From Anabaena sp. UHCC 0204 (lineage in GTDB: Bacteria; Cyanobacteriota; Cyanobacteriia; Cyanobacteriales; Nostocaceae): a stretch of 64,000 bases of DNA. The stretch is from the NCBI RefSeq assembly GCF_009711975.1, contig NZ_VIKW01000025.1:1-64000 (forward strand). The letters are read 5' to 3'. A program made the position numbers and the translations under genes. Below the pieces are notes generated by a model, which made no database searches, was not told where the DNA came from, and was given only the letters and a program-made list of their open reading frames with translations. Shown here in pieces: positions 43,297 to 51,546 of the stretch (position 1 is the first letter of the stretch; the number at the start of each line of letters is the position of its first letter).

Positions 43297-43623
43297 CTAA
43301 CGTCGGTATTCCTCGTCTGCGGGGTCGCCATAGGGGTCTTCACTAGCTGGGCGGACATCACCGTAATATGCAGAATCTGCGGGGTCGCCATAAGGGTCTT
43401 CACTGGCTGGGCGGACATCACCGAAAGATGCAGGATCTGCGGGGTCGCCATAAGGGTCTTCACTAGCTGGGCGGACATCACCGAAAGATGCCGAATCTGC
43501 GGGGTCGCCATAGGGGTCTTCACTGGCTGGGCGGACATTGCGATCGCGATATTCGGTATCTTGCTCCGATTCATCTGTCCCTAATAGAAAATCTTTAGCT
43601 TTTCGCAAAAAGTTATTTACCAT
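43297..43623 (-). CDS. Four-repeat acidic protein of unknown function
   Basis: No family is recognised. The 108-residue protein starts MVNNFLRKAKDFLLGTDESEQDTEYRDRN. It then has four copies of a 20-residue unit, VRPASEDPYGDPADSASFGD, each encoded by a 60-bp DNA repeat, and ends EEYRR. The start at 43623 has a GAGAG site. The frame shifted by one base is also open through the repeats, since 60 is a multiple of 3. It is less likely because it lacks a good start and has unusual composition. The Pro/Asp/Gly repeats are likely disordered. It is convergent with the CRISPR array. Confidence 0.65.
   Translation of the reverse strand: MVNNFLRKAKDFLLGTDESEQDTEYRDRNVRPASEDPYGDPADSASFGDVRPASEDPYGDPADPASFGDVRPASEDPYGDPADSAYYGDVRPASEDPYGDPADEEYRR
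43317..43540. repeat. 60-bp tandem repeats inside the small acidic gene
   Basis: Four near-identical 60-bp units differ in only a few bases. GGGGTCGCCATA(A/G)GGGTCTT opens each unit on the plus strand. It is a hot spot for length changes by slippage or recombination. Confidence 0.85.
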
Positions 43624-43692
43624 TACTGCTCTCCATCTCACGCATATTCATCTCATCGCCTCCCTGGTAGGAGAGAGGCTTCTACTGTTTAA

Positions 43693-43813
43693 GGGACTTC
43701 CAAATAAAAAACCGCTCAAACCCTTATTCCTCTGTGTCCTCTGCGCCTCTGCGGTATGGCTAACGCCACGCTACGCTAACGTTAATCTGGATAATTTATT
43801 TCTTGGAAGTCCC
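43693..43813. mobile_element. MITE-like element, family A, copy 2
   Basis: This is a 121-bp reverse-orientation relative of 19354-19475. It begins GGGACTTCCAAATAAA, ends TTTCTTGGAAGTCCC, and is flanked by TAA on both sides (43690-43692, 43814-43816). The centre holds TCCTCTGCGCCTCTGCGG and a nested GGCTAACGCCACGCTACGC repeat that is missing from copy 1. It abuts the end of the next gene. Confidence 0.75.
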
Positions 43814-43818
43814 TAAAA

Positions 43819-44313
43819 CTAAATTGCTGGGGCTGAACTTGAAGTTAAGCCAGTTAGATCACGACCAGTAGCACGATTGTTATAGCCTTGATAGTCTCGG
43901 TATTTTTGAGCTTCCGATTCGGGAACTCGAATTCCTTCAGGTGGCGGAGTTACCCAGTGAGCGCGGTTTTCAGAATCGCGGTAATATACGCGCCCATTCT
44001 TGGAAAGGTAATATTTACCCTGTGGTCCTTCTCCTTGAGCATTTTTATGTTGGTTATAGAGATAGTAAAGTGCCGCTGCACCTGCTAAAATTCCTACTTT
44101 CTGCCCTGTGGATAAACCCTTTTGTACTTCAGGTTGGTTAGCGGGGTTAATATTAGTCACATTTCTACCGCTGATGGTGTCATCAACTGGTGGCGGTGTA
44201 GCTGTGCGATTACCTCCACCGCAGCTAGTCAGCAAAGGTACTGTTAGTAATGCAGACAGTAGGACTGCCAGTAACCGGGAAACAATTTTATGCTCTCTAT
44301 ATATTGTGTTCAT
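43819..44313 (-). CDS. Lipoprotein of unknown function
   Basis: This 164-residue protein has a lipoprotein signal (about 1-31, lipobox LLTSC). A short Pro/Thr-rich linker leads to a hydrophobic stretch GQKVGILAGAAALYYLYNQH (about 70-89). It then has GKYYLSKNGRVYYRDSENRAHWVTPPPEGIRVPESEAQKYRDYQGYN. No known domain was identified. The tyrosine-rich second half probably faces the periplasm. It is a stand-alone gene with a MITE just after its stop. Confidence 0.7.
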   Translation of the reverse strand: MNTIYREHKIVSRLLAVLLSALLTVPLLTSCGGGNRTATPPPVDDTISGRNVTNINPANQPEVQKGLSTGQKVGILAGAAALYYLYNQHKNAQGEGPQGKYYLSKNGRVYYRDSENRAHWVTPPPEGIRVPESEAQKYRDYQGYNNRATGRDLTGLTSSSAPAI

Positions 44314-44639
44314 TAGATTTCGTCATTACTTTGCATTTACTAAAGTTGATACTGTTGCCAAAACAATGTGGTAATTCTGGGAATTAAAAGCACATTTGCA
44401 GATCCTTAACAACAGCAAAAATCAAGTAGTTCTCTGTTAGAGGATGTTTGAAAAGTTTTTGGTTACTTCTGAACCCACAAAGGTGGGTTTCGTCTGTGTA
44501 GCCGCGATTTCTAATCGCTTTAGTTATCAATCATCAGTGATTTTTTTTAATATTTCATCCTGCTGTTGATATAGACAGCATCAACTATTTCACTCCCAGG
44601 GAATAGACATTGATCAAACGCTTTTTAATTATTGATAAA
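44314..44639. other. Gap with a dispersed hairpin repeat
   Basis: No gene is seen. GAACCCACAAAGGTGGGTTT, a hairpin, followed by CGTCTGTGTAGCCGCG (44471-44506), is one copy of a dispersed repeat also found at 46382-46418. The rest is AT-rich and should include the promoter of the lipoprotein gene. Confidence 0.55.
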
Positions 44640-45869
44640 CTAGAATAGCTCTTGTTTTACTAAAATTGCTAGTTTTTCACCAGCACCACCTTCACCCCTA
44701 ACATTGCGTAAATCATTCCGAATTACCTCTAACTTTTGGGGATTTTCTAAAAAATCTAAAACCATTTCTCCTACTTCTGAAGCTTGTAATTCACCTACTA
44801 ACTCCGGGACAATTTCTGCTTGCGCCCAAATATTTGGCCAAGCATATAAACCCTTGTGTTTTATCATCCACCAATTAATTAATTTAGCGAGACTAGAACC
44901 TACTCCAGGTAAATTTGCTAATAACCCTGGTAAACCATCCCAAGAACGCATTGCATCAAGTTGTTGGGTTGGTAATAAGATAATCATCGGTATAGCTAAT
45001 GCACCTAATTCTGCGGTATTTGCACCAACCGTAGTCAGACAAAGAGAACATTTAGATAATGAATCATAAGCCGGATTTTCTTGTTTTAACTCCACAGATA
45101 AGCCTGTAGTAGTTGTCAGTAAATTACCAGATAAAGATGCACCTTCAAAACCAAAAATTTTGGTAAATTTATTAGTTTCAGGATTAGCAAAACTAGCTAA
45201 AGTTGCTAAAGATAAAGTTGGAGCAACTGGGATAAAAAACTCAATTTGGGGCGATTTTTTATGAATATATTCAGCAATAGCTAACATTAAAGGTACACCT
45301 TGGGTTAACTTCGCTGCTTTTGAACCAGGCAAAATTCCGAGAATTTTTGTAGTATTTAACTTACTTCCGCCATGAACATTTTCCCCTACGTCTAACATTA
45401 AATCACCAACAACAGTGAACTTATTCGCATATTTAGGAGAGACATTTTTTGCAACTTGAGCTTTCATAATGGCAAATTTATCTATAAAACCATGCCAACG
45501 CGCTTCCCATTCTGCATAAACTATTGTTTTATATCCTAACTTTTTACCAACAATCACCGGAAAAAGTTGATCTCCACCCAGAAATATCACTACACCTTGA
45601 CTTCTCCAATCCCAACTTTCTGCGGTTTTTCCCCACAATAAAAACTGCCAAAAATGCTCAGGTGCTTGTACTCTATTTACTTCTGGATATGATTGAGCGA
45701 TCGCAGTTTCTTGACCACTAGCATGAGGACAAGGTGAGAGAATTACAGAAATTCTCACTTGAGAAATATCATCACCTAATTGTTTTCTTAATGCTTTGAC
45801 AACAGGACGAACCCAAGTTGTAACTTCTCCTGGTCCATTGGAAAGAATGATAATATCTACTGGATTCAT
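44640..45869 (-). CDS. Lipid-A-disaccharide synthase-related protein
   Basis: This 409-residue protein is of the LpxB-related cyanobacterial and plant family. It begins NPVDIIILSNGPGEVTTWVRPVVKAL and has VVIFLGGDQLFPVIVGKKLGYKTIVYAEW. It also has VVGDLMLD, ILGILPGSKAAKLTQGVPLML and the C-terminal CLTTVGANTAELGALAIPMIILLPTQ. The GT-B fold suggests a glycosyltransferase of envelope lipids. Its real substrate is unknown; it is not the true LpxB. It stands alone. Confidence 0.82.
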   Translation of the reverse strand: MNPVDIIILSNGPGEVTTWVRPVVKALRKQLGDDISQVRISVILSPCPHASGQETAIAQSYPEVNRVQAPEHFWQFLLWGKTAESWDWRSQGVVIFLGGDQLFPVIVGKKLGYKTIVYAEWEARWHGFIDKFAIMKAQVAKNVSPKYANKFTVVGDLMLDVGENVHGGSKLNTTKILGILPGSKAAKLTQGVPLMLAIAEYIHKKSPQIEFFIPVAPTLSLATLASFANPETNKFTKIFGFEGASLSGNLLTTTTGLSVELKQENPAYDSLSKCSLCLTTVGANTAELGALAIPMIILLPTQQLDAMRSWDGLPGLLANLPGVGSSLAKLINWWMIKHKGLYAWPNIWAQAEIVPELVGELQASEVGEMVLDFLENPQKLEVIRNDLRNVRGEGGAGEKLAILVKQELF

Positions 45870-46179
45870 TTAATCATTACCTAATAAATTATAAAATATA
45901 GCATTTTTCGATTGAATAAGACACAAAAACTCACCCCCAACCGCAAGGGAAGAGGAAACTCAGAATCTCAATTAGACATGGATACAGAGTATTTAAAGTT
46001 TTGTGTCACATTTAATCAAATTTACAACAAAATTAAATTACAATGTATTGTAGTAAAAAGTAGCATAAATGAGCAATTCTTTTTTTTCTGTTTTCAAAAC
46101 AGATCAGGTAAGCTACACCCTGATTTAGTAACAACAGAATCAGGAAGTTTTGACAAGTAAACCTAGTTGGGTAAAACTG

Positions 46180-46260
46180 ATGTCTAAAGAAAGAAAAAGT
46201 AACAAAGAAGTGAAAAAGCCGAAAAAAGATGCAAAGGATAAAAAAGAGCCAAACTCATAA
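46180..46260 (+). CDS. Lysine-rich mini protein, 26 residues
   Basis: The frame ATG to TAA reads MSKERKSNKEVKKPKKDAKD then KKEPNS. The pattern K-R-K-S/G-N-K/R-E-x-K-K-P-K recurs in tiny conserved proteins I recall from several bacterial groups, so it may be a real gene despite its size. It is strongly basic, 12 Lys or Arg of 26, and could bind RNA or the ribosome. Function is unknown. No strong ribosome site is visible; a TTGACA lies about 30 bases upstream. Confidence 0.45.
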   Translation: MSKERKSNKEVKKPKKDAKDKKEPNS

Positions 46261-46381
46261 GAGAATAAGAGAATGATTGAAAAGTAGTCAAGTTTCCGGC
46301 GAATATAATTCACTACTACACAAACGCAGTCCACCTATTTCTACGCTACGCGAAGGTGGACTAATAAAAAACCAAAACTCT

Positions 46382-46420
46382 TGAACCCACAAAGGTGGGT
46401 TTTGTCTGTGTAGCCGCGTT
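46382..46420. repeat. Dispersed hairpin repeat AACCCACAAAGGTGGGTTT (copy 2)
   Basis: This is the same hairpin and flank (GTCTGTGTAGCCGCG) as 44471-44506. It is followed by GCGTTAGCGTGCCGGAGGC, another dispersed cyanobacterial repeat. Confidence 0.65.
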
Positions 46421-46468
46421 CGCGTTAGCGTGCCGGAGGCATCTTTATAATCGCCTATTGACATACTA

Positions 46469-47053
46469 CTACTGTACACAATTTGCTCCATTTGAATCTG
46501 GATAAATAGCTAAAGTGTGATAACCAGGAGCAGTATCTTGATAGAGAATTCTGAAAGTATAGAGCTTAGTTGTACCTTGACCTTCAGTAATTACAGTTAA
46601 AAGTGTATTGTCCATCTTCGGTAATCCCAGAATTTCTAGCCGGGGAATTCGCCGCAGTTGCATAACATTTGCTGCTGATTTTTTACAATCTCCTGAACTT
46701 AATTGGCGGTCTTCTCCAAACTGCATACACATCAATCCATCAAAATCTATAGTTACCTGCGACGGGTCATTTAACCAAACCTTTTTAATAGTTTCCCCAG
46801 CCGGCAGAAAGCTTAAATTTGTACCTTGTTGATAAGAAACTTCGATAGTTGGGACAACTCCTGATAAACCCTGAGCTTGACAGGAAAACAGCGAACGGAG
46901 AACCGCATTATTAGCTACAGCACGACCAGCTAACAATAATATAGACCCCGATAAAATCAGAAAAGTCAGAAGTAAAACCGTTTTTGATTTTTGATTGGGG
47001 ATTTTGAAAATGTTCCTATATAGTCTTTGAGACTTTTCATGTATCGCCATCAT
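46469..47053 (-). CDS. VirB9/TraK-like envelope protein of the T4SS-like cluster
   Basis: This 194-residue protein is the last gene of the secretion cluster. It has one N-terminal anchor (about 24-46, KTVLLLTFLILSGSILLLAGRAV) and a beta-rich exported part. YQQGTNLSFLPAGETIKKVWLNDPSQVTIDFDG and LPKMDNTLLTVITEGQGTTKLYTFRIL resemble the N-domain of TraK/VirB9-type proteins. The resemblance is weak, and the assignment rests mainly on its place after the VirB10-like gene. The start could be either of two adjacent ATGs. Confidence 0.5.
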   Translation of the reverse strand: MMAIHEKSQRLYRNIFKIPNQKSKTVLLLTFLILSGSILLLAGRAVANNAVLRSLFSCQAQGLSGVVPTIEVSYQQGTNLSFLPAGETIKKVWLNDPSQVTIDFDGLMCMQFGEDRQLSSGDCKKSAANVMQLRRIPRLEILGLPKMDNTLLTVITEGQGTTKLYTFRILYQDTAPGYHTLAIYPDSNGANCVQ

Positions 47054-47092
47054 TTTTAAAATTCGGGTAATTTCAAGTTTTTCTTTTTGTCT

Positions 47093-48655
47093 TTAAAACT
47101 GAATAGTGCGATTAATATATATTTCCACTTCTTGACCCGCTGGTATCATCCAAACATTAGTATTTTGCATCATTTGAGTTATTGCTTGTTGATTACGTTG
47201 GGCAATTTGCGGAACAATAGACTTTAAACCACCTTCCACAATACCTGCTGCTAGATTACGTTGGGAATTAGAGTTAGTGACTATAGTGCTACCAGAATTA
47301 GTAGTCACTTCACTATCAACTCGATTCAATAACTCTGCGGCTTTACTGACACCTCCCAAAACAAATAATCCAGCATCCATTCTGGCTATAGACGATCCAT
47401 TATTAGGAAATTTACCTGCTAGTAAAGGTTTACCTTGAGGAGCGCGAACAATAATTGCATTGCTGGGTAAGCTTATTTCTTGAAGTTTGTCATTATCTTG
47501 CGAAATAAATTTAATCACATCCAACCGCAGTAAACCTCGTTCAGAAATAGAACTAATTTGAGCTAATAATTCAGTATTGGCTGGTAAAGCGATCGCCCCA
47601 TCTAGAGATTTTAATGGTTCTTTCAACCGCACCACAAATATTTCTTGATTGTCATCTTGTTGATTATTCCTATTACTATTTGGCCTCGTAGTTTCCCCAA
47701 ATACTGCTGTCACCAATACAGCTTTAGCACTAGTTCCTACTTTGACAGATTTTGAATTTTGTGATTGGCTAACGAGAATATCTTCTTCTGGTGGCGTGGG
47801 TTCAGGCTGAGATTGAGTTGGCTGATTGGCGACATTACTATTATTAACAGGTGACAATTTAGCCATATTTACACTAGATTGACCAGTCGTATAAACCTGA
47901 CCATAACTACCTAATTTTGCTAACTTCGTCCATTCTTCCAGGGGATCTGGTGGAGATGGTTGCGTTTCTGGCTTCGGTTCTAGTGGGACTGTTGGTGGTG
48001 CAACAGTCGGGACAGCAGCAACTGGTGAGACAACTGGTAATGGAGAAAAGGGATTTTCAATGATGCGTTCAACTGTAACTACACGAGGTGCAGAAGCAGT
48101 TTGTACAGGTGTAATTGTTCTATTATTAATTCGTGGAGTTTCTAATTTAGGAACTACTCTAGTTCTTAGATTTTGCTGGGCTGCTGTTACAGTCTGCACT
48201 TGTTCAGCCAGAGCCAATTTTGTTTTTAGAGTCTCTATTTCTTGTTCTAAATTTTGCTCGCGGGGTTCAATTTTTGGAGGTAATGAAGCTGTTGAAGAAG
48301 CAAGATTATTTTTTGGCTTTTGATTGCCGGTACTCATAATCTGCGTTAAAAATACACCAGCTACCAAAACTACAGCAAAAGTACCACTACCTACCAAAGC
48401 TAACTTAGCAAAGGGATTAGATGATAAAGGTTGTTCAGTGGGAACTTCTTCCGGCTGAAACTGGGAAGGCTGCAAACTTTCTATATCTGCTTCTAATGAG
48501 TCAATGTTGACCTTTGGGGATTCTTCTTTAAAACCAACCAATTTGGCCATTTGAGATTCCCAATCTGAAGCATCTACTTCCAATTCATATTTCTTAGAAT
48601 TAGGTTCGATGTGAGGTTGTTGAGCAAGTTTTAAATCAATTGAATAAGAAGTCAT
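47093..48655 (-). CDS. VirB10/TrbI-like protein
   Basis: This 520-residue protein spans the periplasm in T4SS machines. The cytoplasmic N-terminus (1-83) is followed by a single TM (about 84-107) and a Pro-rich region (about 205-265). The C-terminal TrbI/VirB10 beta-barrel domain runs from about 310 to 520: VLVTAVFGETTRPN, SLDGAIALPANTELLAQISSISERGLLRLDV, then a helical antenna-like LKSIVPQIAQRNQQAITQMM and the final WMIPAGQEVEIYINRTIQF. I start it at MTSYSIDL (48655), with GAGGA upstream. Confidence 0.8.
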   Translation of the reverse strand: MTSYSIDLKLAQQPHIEPNSKKYELEVDASDWESQMAKLVGFKEESPKVNIDSLEADIESLQPSQFQPEEVPTEQPLSSNPFAKLALVGSGTFAVVLVAGVFLTQIMSTGNQKPKNNLASSTASLPPKIEPREQNLEQEIETLKTKLALAEQVQTVTAAQQNLRTRVVPKLETPRINNRTITPVQTASAPRVVTVERIIENPFSPLPVVSPVAAVPTVAPPTVPLEPKPETQPSPPDPLEEWTKLAKLGSYGQVYTTGQSSVNMAKLSPVNNSNVANQPTQSQPEPTPPEEDILVSQSQNSKSVKVGTSAKAVLVTAVFGETTRPNSNRNNQQDDNQEIFVVRLKEPLKSLDGAIALPANTELLAQISSISERGLLRLDVIKFISQDNDKLQEISLPSNAIIVRAPQGKPLLAGKFPNNGSSIARMDAGLFVLGGVSKAAELLNRVDSEVTTNSGSTIVTNSNSQRNLAAGIVEGGLKSIVPQIAQRNQQAITQMMQNTNVWMIPAGQEVEIYINRTIQF

Positions 48656-48665
48656 AGTGTATTCC

Positions 48666-49358
48666 TCAGTTAGATTTTCCAGAACATTTATTATCTTTGA
48701 TGTCACATATATCATAAATTTCTAGCCGCGCTTCTCCAAGACGGTAAGCGGCTAAATGCAATGGTAGTGGTTTGGTTGGGAGAAAAGTTTTTGGTTGATC
48801 AATAGCTCTAAGTAAGATTTTTTTATTAAACGGAATTGATGCTCCTAGATTATTAAAACTACTAAAATTTAATTGATTGGCAAACATTTCTATTTCCCAT
48901 TTTCCATTAGCTATTTGTGTGGGTTGAGAAATCTTTTCTATGACTAATACATATTCAGTTCCTTGATTAATATTGGCAAATTGATTAGTTACATTTAAGT
49001 TAGTAATATCTGATTGAAATTTCGGTTTCAAATCAGAGGATAAAAGTTGAGAACTAATTTCCCATACTGTCAGCGGTGGCTGTTGTCGTGACCAGGTAAG
49101 CATGAGAATCATGGTTTCACCTACAAAGCGGCGAATTGTTTCTGGATGTCGTTCATAATTGGGTTTGGGGTCTACATTTATGGCACGTCCATCAATAAGT
49201 TGTACTAAAGTTTGAGGTGTTAATTGCTTTTTTAAATCCTGTAAAATAGAACCATGAAACAATAGTAATAATAAGGTAAATAGATGTAAGCCAAATGTGC
49301 CGACGGCTAAAAGTGGTAAGATGCTACTTTTTTTTGTTTCTGATTTTATGAGTTGCAT
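48666..49358 (-). CDS. VirB8/TraE-like bitopic membrane protein (paralogue 1)
   Basis: This 230-residue protein has a short cytoplasmic N-terminus, one TM (about 14-36) and a periplasmic domain of about 190 residues. That is the VirB8/TraE topology and its expected place before VirB10. It is paralogous to the gene at 49471-50295: both share LVQLIDGR/FVQMIDGK, then RHPETIRRFVGETMILMLTWS/RDPEAIRQFISKTMISMFNWS, and LEIYDICDI/LEIYEIRTL near the end. No sequence family was recognised directly. The start at 49358 (MQLIKSETKK) is preferred, since the longer frame runs into a MITE. Confidence 0.55.
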   Translation of the reverse strand: MQLIKSETKKSSILPLLAVGTFGLHLFTLLLLLFHGSILQDLKKQLTPQTLVQLIDGRAINVDPKPNYERHPETIRRFVGETMILMLTWSRQQPPLTVWEISSQLLSSDLKPKFQSDITNLNVTNQFANINQGTEYVLVIEKISQPTQIANGKWEIEMFANQLNFSSFNNLGASIPFNKKILLRAIDQPKTFLPTKPLPLHLAAYRLGEARLEIYDICDIKDNKCSGKSN

Positions 49359-49373
49359 AATTAGGGTAATTAG

Positions 49374-49459
49374 GGAGGCACAAGTTACGAAAGAACAAAC
49401 CACGAAGGAACGAAGGACACGAAGAGAAAAGGGTTTCAGAGATATTTTGCGTAAGTCCT
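49374..49459. mobile_element. MITE-like element, family B, copy 2 (left end damaged)
   Basis: It shares CAAGTTACGAAAGAAC, CACGAAGGAACGAAGGACAC and GGGTTTCAGAGATATTTTGC with 41994-42084, ends in GTAAGTCCT, and has lost the AGGACTTACG left end. It sits between the two VirB8-like paralogues. Confidence 0.65.
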
Positions 49460-49470
49460 TGGGATTTTAT

Positions 49471-50295
49471 TTATCTAAGAAAGCTGTCAGAGGTTCTGTT
49501 ATTTCCGCAGGGGTTGGATTTATCATTGCTGAGGTTACTGTAGTTATCTATTAAACATAAAGTCCGAATTTCATAAATTTCTAATTTTTGAGCGCGATTG
49601 CTATAAATTGCTTTTTGAATATTGGTGCTAATCTCAGGTAGAGGATAGGGATAATAATCTACTGCACGCACTAATAAATCTTTATTAAAAGGTGTTATTG
49701 TTCTTCTATCATCTGCACGTTTTTTTTGCATCAAATCTGCTACCATTCCGACTCTCCATTTACCAGGTTCTATTTGTTCTGGGGGATAAATTCGCTTAAT
49801 AATTAACTCTGCTGACATTGCTTGAGTGGAGTTGTTAGAAAAAACTTCTGCTGGTGTCATTTGAGCGATCGCACTTAAGAAACCTTTCCGAAAATCTTCT
49901 GATATCGCAAAACTAGCAACCCAACTATTCGTAGTCACTTTTTGATTTCCACCCTGTGATGTTCTCACTGTAATTCCTGGATCTGGTTGCGGTTTTGTCG
50001 AGGCTTCAATAGTTTGTATTGGTAGCGTTCCTGACCAGTTAAACATGGATATCATGGTTTTACTAATAAATTGGCGAATGGCTTCAGGATCTCTAGCTAA
50101 ATCATCAGTTACAGATGGGGTTTTACCATCTATCATTTGCACAAAGTTAGGCGGTTTTCTAATACTCAGTTGACGAATGTTTAACCCTTGGAGGATGAAC
50201 AAAAATAACACCAATAGATGCAAACTAAAAGTAGCGATCGCAAATGTATTTAAAATATTTCCTTGTGGTTTTTTCTTGTTAAGTAAGTTTGTCAT
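49471..50295 (-). CDS. VirB8/TraE-like bitopic membrane protein (paralogue 2)
   Basis: This 274-residue protein has an N-terminal TM (about 16-38) and a long periplasmic domain. It is similar to the adjacent gene (see 48666-49358) but has an extra Gln/Asn/Thr-rich insert (about 90-120) and a longer tail. This arrangement suggests an old tandem duplication followed by divergence. A role as a VirB8-like assembly factor is inferred from topology and position. Confidence 0.52.
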   Translation of the reverse strand: MTNLLNKKKPQGNILNTFAIATFSLHLLVLFLFILQGLNIRQLSIRKPPNFVQMIDGKTPSVTDDLARDPEAIRQFISKTMISMFNWSGTLPIQTIEASTKPQPDPGITVRTSQGGNQKVTTNSWVASFAISEDFRKGFLSAIAQMTPAEVFSNNSTQAMSAELIIKRIYPPEQIEPGKWRVGMVADLMQKKRADDRRTITPFNKDLLVRAVDYYPYPLPEISTNIQKAIYSNRAQKLEIYEIRTLCLIDNYSNLSNDKSNPCGNNRTSDSFLR

Positions 50296-50437
50296 ATTAT
50301 CATATTCATCCTATTTAATATTATTCAGATTTATATTCTGATACGGTTCAGTTAAGCCTATTTTTTTTGGAAGACGTTCGCGTAGCGTGCCGTAAGGCAT
50401 ACCGCAGAGGACGCAGAGAAAAGAGAAATGTCTTGGT

Positions 50438-51487
50438 TTATATCCTACTTTTTACCAAACTATCGGTATTGTTAATAGCACTAAAAACCGCAAATCCTCC
50501 CGCACCAGCTACAACTAAAGATAAAACCGGGGCTAAAATTCCCAGAAAAATAATAAACCACATTAAATCAGGATTTGCACTAGGATTTTCAGCGGGTCCA
50601 TTAATAATTACAGCAGAGGTTACAGCAGCAATTATATTAAATGATATCTTGGCAATTCCCGCTGCTAAAAACCCAGTCAACCAAGCAAAAATCGGTTTTC
50701 CAGCCACAGGTAACAAAGACGCACCTATAGCTATTGGACCCAAAGCTGCAATTAGTAACATAGTAGCTTCTAGTAAATTTTGAAAAGCATATTGCAAAGA
50801 AATTAAAAAGTTTTTAATACTCGTTTGTGTCGTATTTCCCAACAAAGAATTAAAAGTAGTGTCTGATAAATTTCCTGTCCCAAACTTTAAAGAAAGTACC
50901 TGATTTTCCAATCTTTGAATCCAAAATTTATCCCCGTACAAATTTCTATATTCTCGCCACAATCCATCTATTTGATCACTAGCCTTAGCAAAACATTGAT
51001 TTTGTTGTTCACCTGTTAAAGATTGACAAGGACGAATTAAAGAACCAGCCACTTCTTCAGCCAAACTGATATGTAAAGCTTGTTGATAATTTAGATCAGC
51101 ATCTGCGGTACTCACAACCTGCTGATTGACAGTATTGATAAAACTTCTTACCCCCAAAGTCAAACTAGCAAGTATACTACCATTTCCCGTATTACTTAAT
51201 AGCATTACCACTATAAAAGGCCAAATTAAACCCGATATAGGGCGAGAATATTCACTATAAATAACATCTTTCAACCATTGCATCATAAAAAATAGCAAAG
51301 TTCCCACAGCAAAAAATACACCCAAATTTGTAATAGCACCATATAAATTATTACTAGAACTATTTTGTAATAAATCTAGCCATTGATTATCCCAACTTTC
51401 CGCCATACTTTTGGCAGTTTCAACACCACTATCAAGAGTTTCATTAATACCAACTTCAGGAAAGATTTGCAAAATATAAAACTGCAT
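50438..51487 (-). CDS. VirB6/TrbL-like polytopic membrane protein
   Basis: This 349-residue protein has about six membrane helices: about 52-72, 88-106, 233-255, 260-282, 288-304 and 316-340. A polar middle loop (QQALHISLAEEVAGSLIRPCQSLTGEQQNQCFAKASDQIDGLWREY) has two Cys. This is the general plan of TrbL/VirB6. Function as the membrane channel of the T4SS is inferred from topology and its place between the TrbJ-like and VirB8-like genes. Confidence 0.6.
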   Translation of the reverse strand: MQFYILQIFPEVGINETLDSGVETAKSMAESWDNQWLDLLQNSSSNNLYGAITNLGVFFAVGTLLFFMMQWLKDVIYSEYSRPISGLIWPFIVVMLLSNTGNGSILASLTLGVRSFINTVNQQVVSTADADLNYQQALHISLAEEVAGSLIRPCQSLTGEQQNQCFAKASDQIDGLWREYRNLYGDKFWIQRLENQVLSLKFGTGNLSDTTFNSLLGNTTQTSIKNFLISLQYAFQNLLEATMLLIAALGPIAIGASLLPVAGKPIFAWLTGFLAAGIAKISFNIIAAVTSAVIINGPAENPSANPDLMWFIIFLGILAPVLSLVVAGAGGFAVFSAINNTDSLVKSRI

Positions 51488-51526
51488 TTTGGGTTCACAG
51501 GTTTTGATAAAGTAAATTGATTACAA

Positions 51527-51546
51527 GGGCGGGGAAACCCTGCCCC
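51527..51546. repeat. Dispersed palindrome GGGCGGGGAAACCC (copy near TrbJ-like gene)
   Basis: It has the same core as 1396-1415 and 6831-6849, and lies between the VirB6-like and VirB5-like genes, overlapping the stop of the latter. Confidence 0.55.

Larger units (their letters stand above)
45870..46468. other. Gap with a mini gene and hairpin repeats
   Basis: The gap holds a 26-codon frame at 46180-46260, a GTCCACC/GGTGGAC inverted pair (about 46329-46360) and the AACCCACAAAGGTGGGTTT hairpin repeat (46382-46418) followed by GCGTTCGCGTTAGCG. An 82-codon frame at 45912-46160 is judged spurious. Confidence 0.5.

Noticed and set aside
43206-43574. A 122-codon frame over the 60-bp repeats
   Set aside because: It is the second open frame caused by repeats whose length is a multiple of three. 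It has odd composition (MSAQPVKTPMATPQ) and no ribosome site; the frame at 43297-43623 has both a start signal and a plausible N-terminus.
45912-46160. An 82-codon frame before the mini gene
   Set aside because: It is low in structure, has a poly-Phe stretch from a T-run, and no start signal.
49297-49554. An 85-codon plus-strand frame at the VirB8-like genes
   Set aside because: It runs through the family-B MITE; the peptide (TKEQTTKERRTRREKGFRDIL) is typical of that repeat read as protein.
50367-50783. A 138-codon plus-strand frame opposite the VirB6-like gene
   Set aside because: It begins in a dispersed repeat and mirrors membrane helices of the real gene on the other strand.
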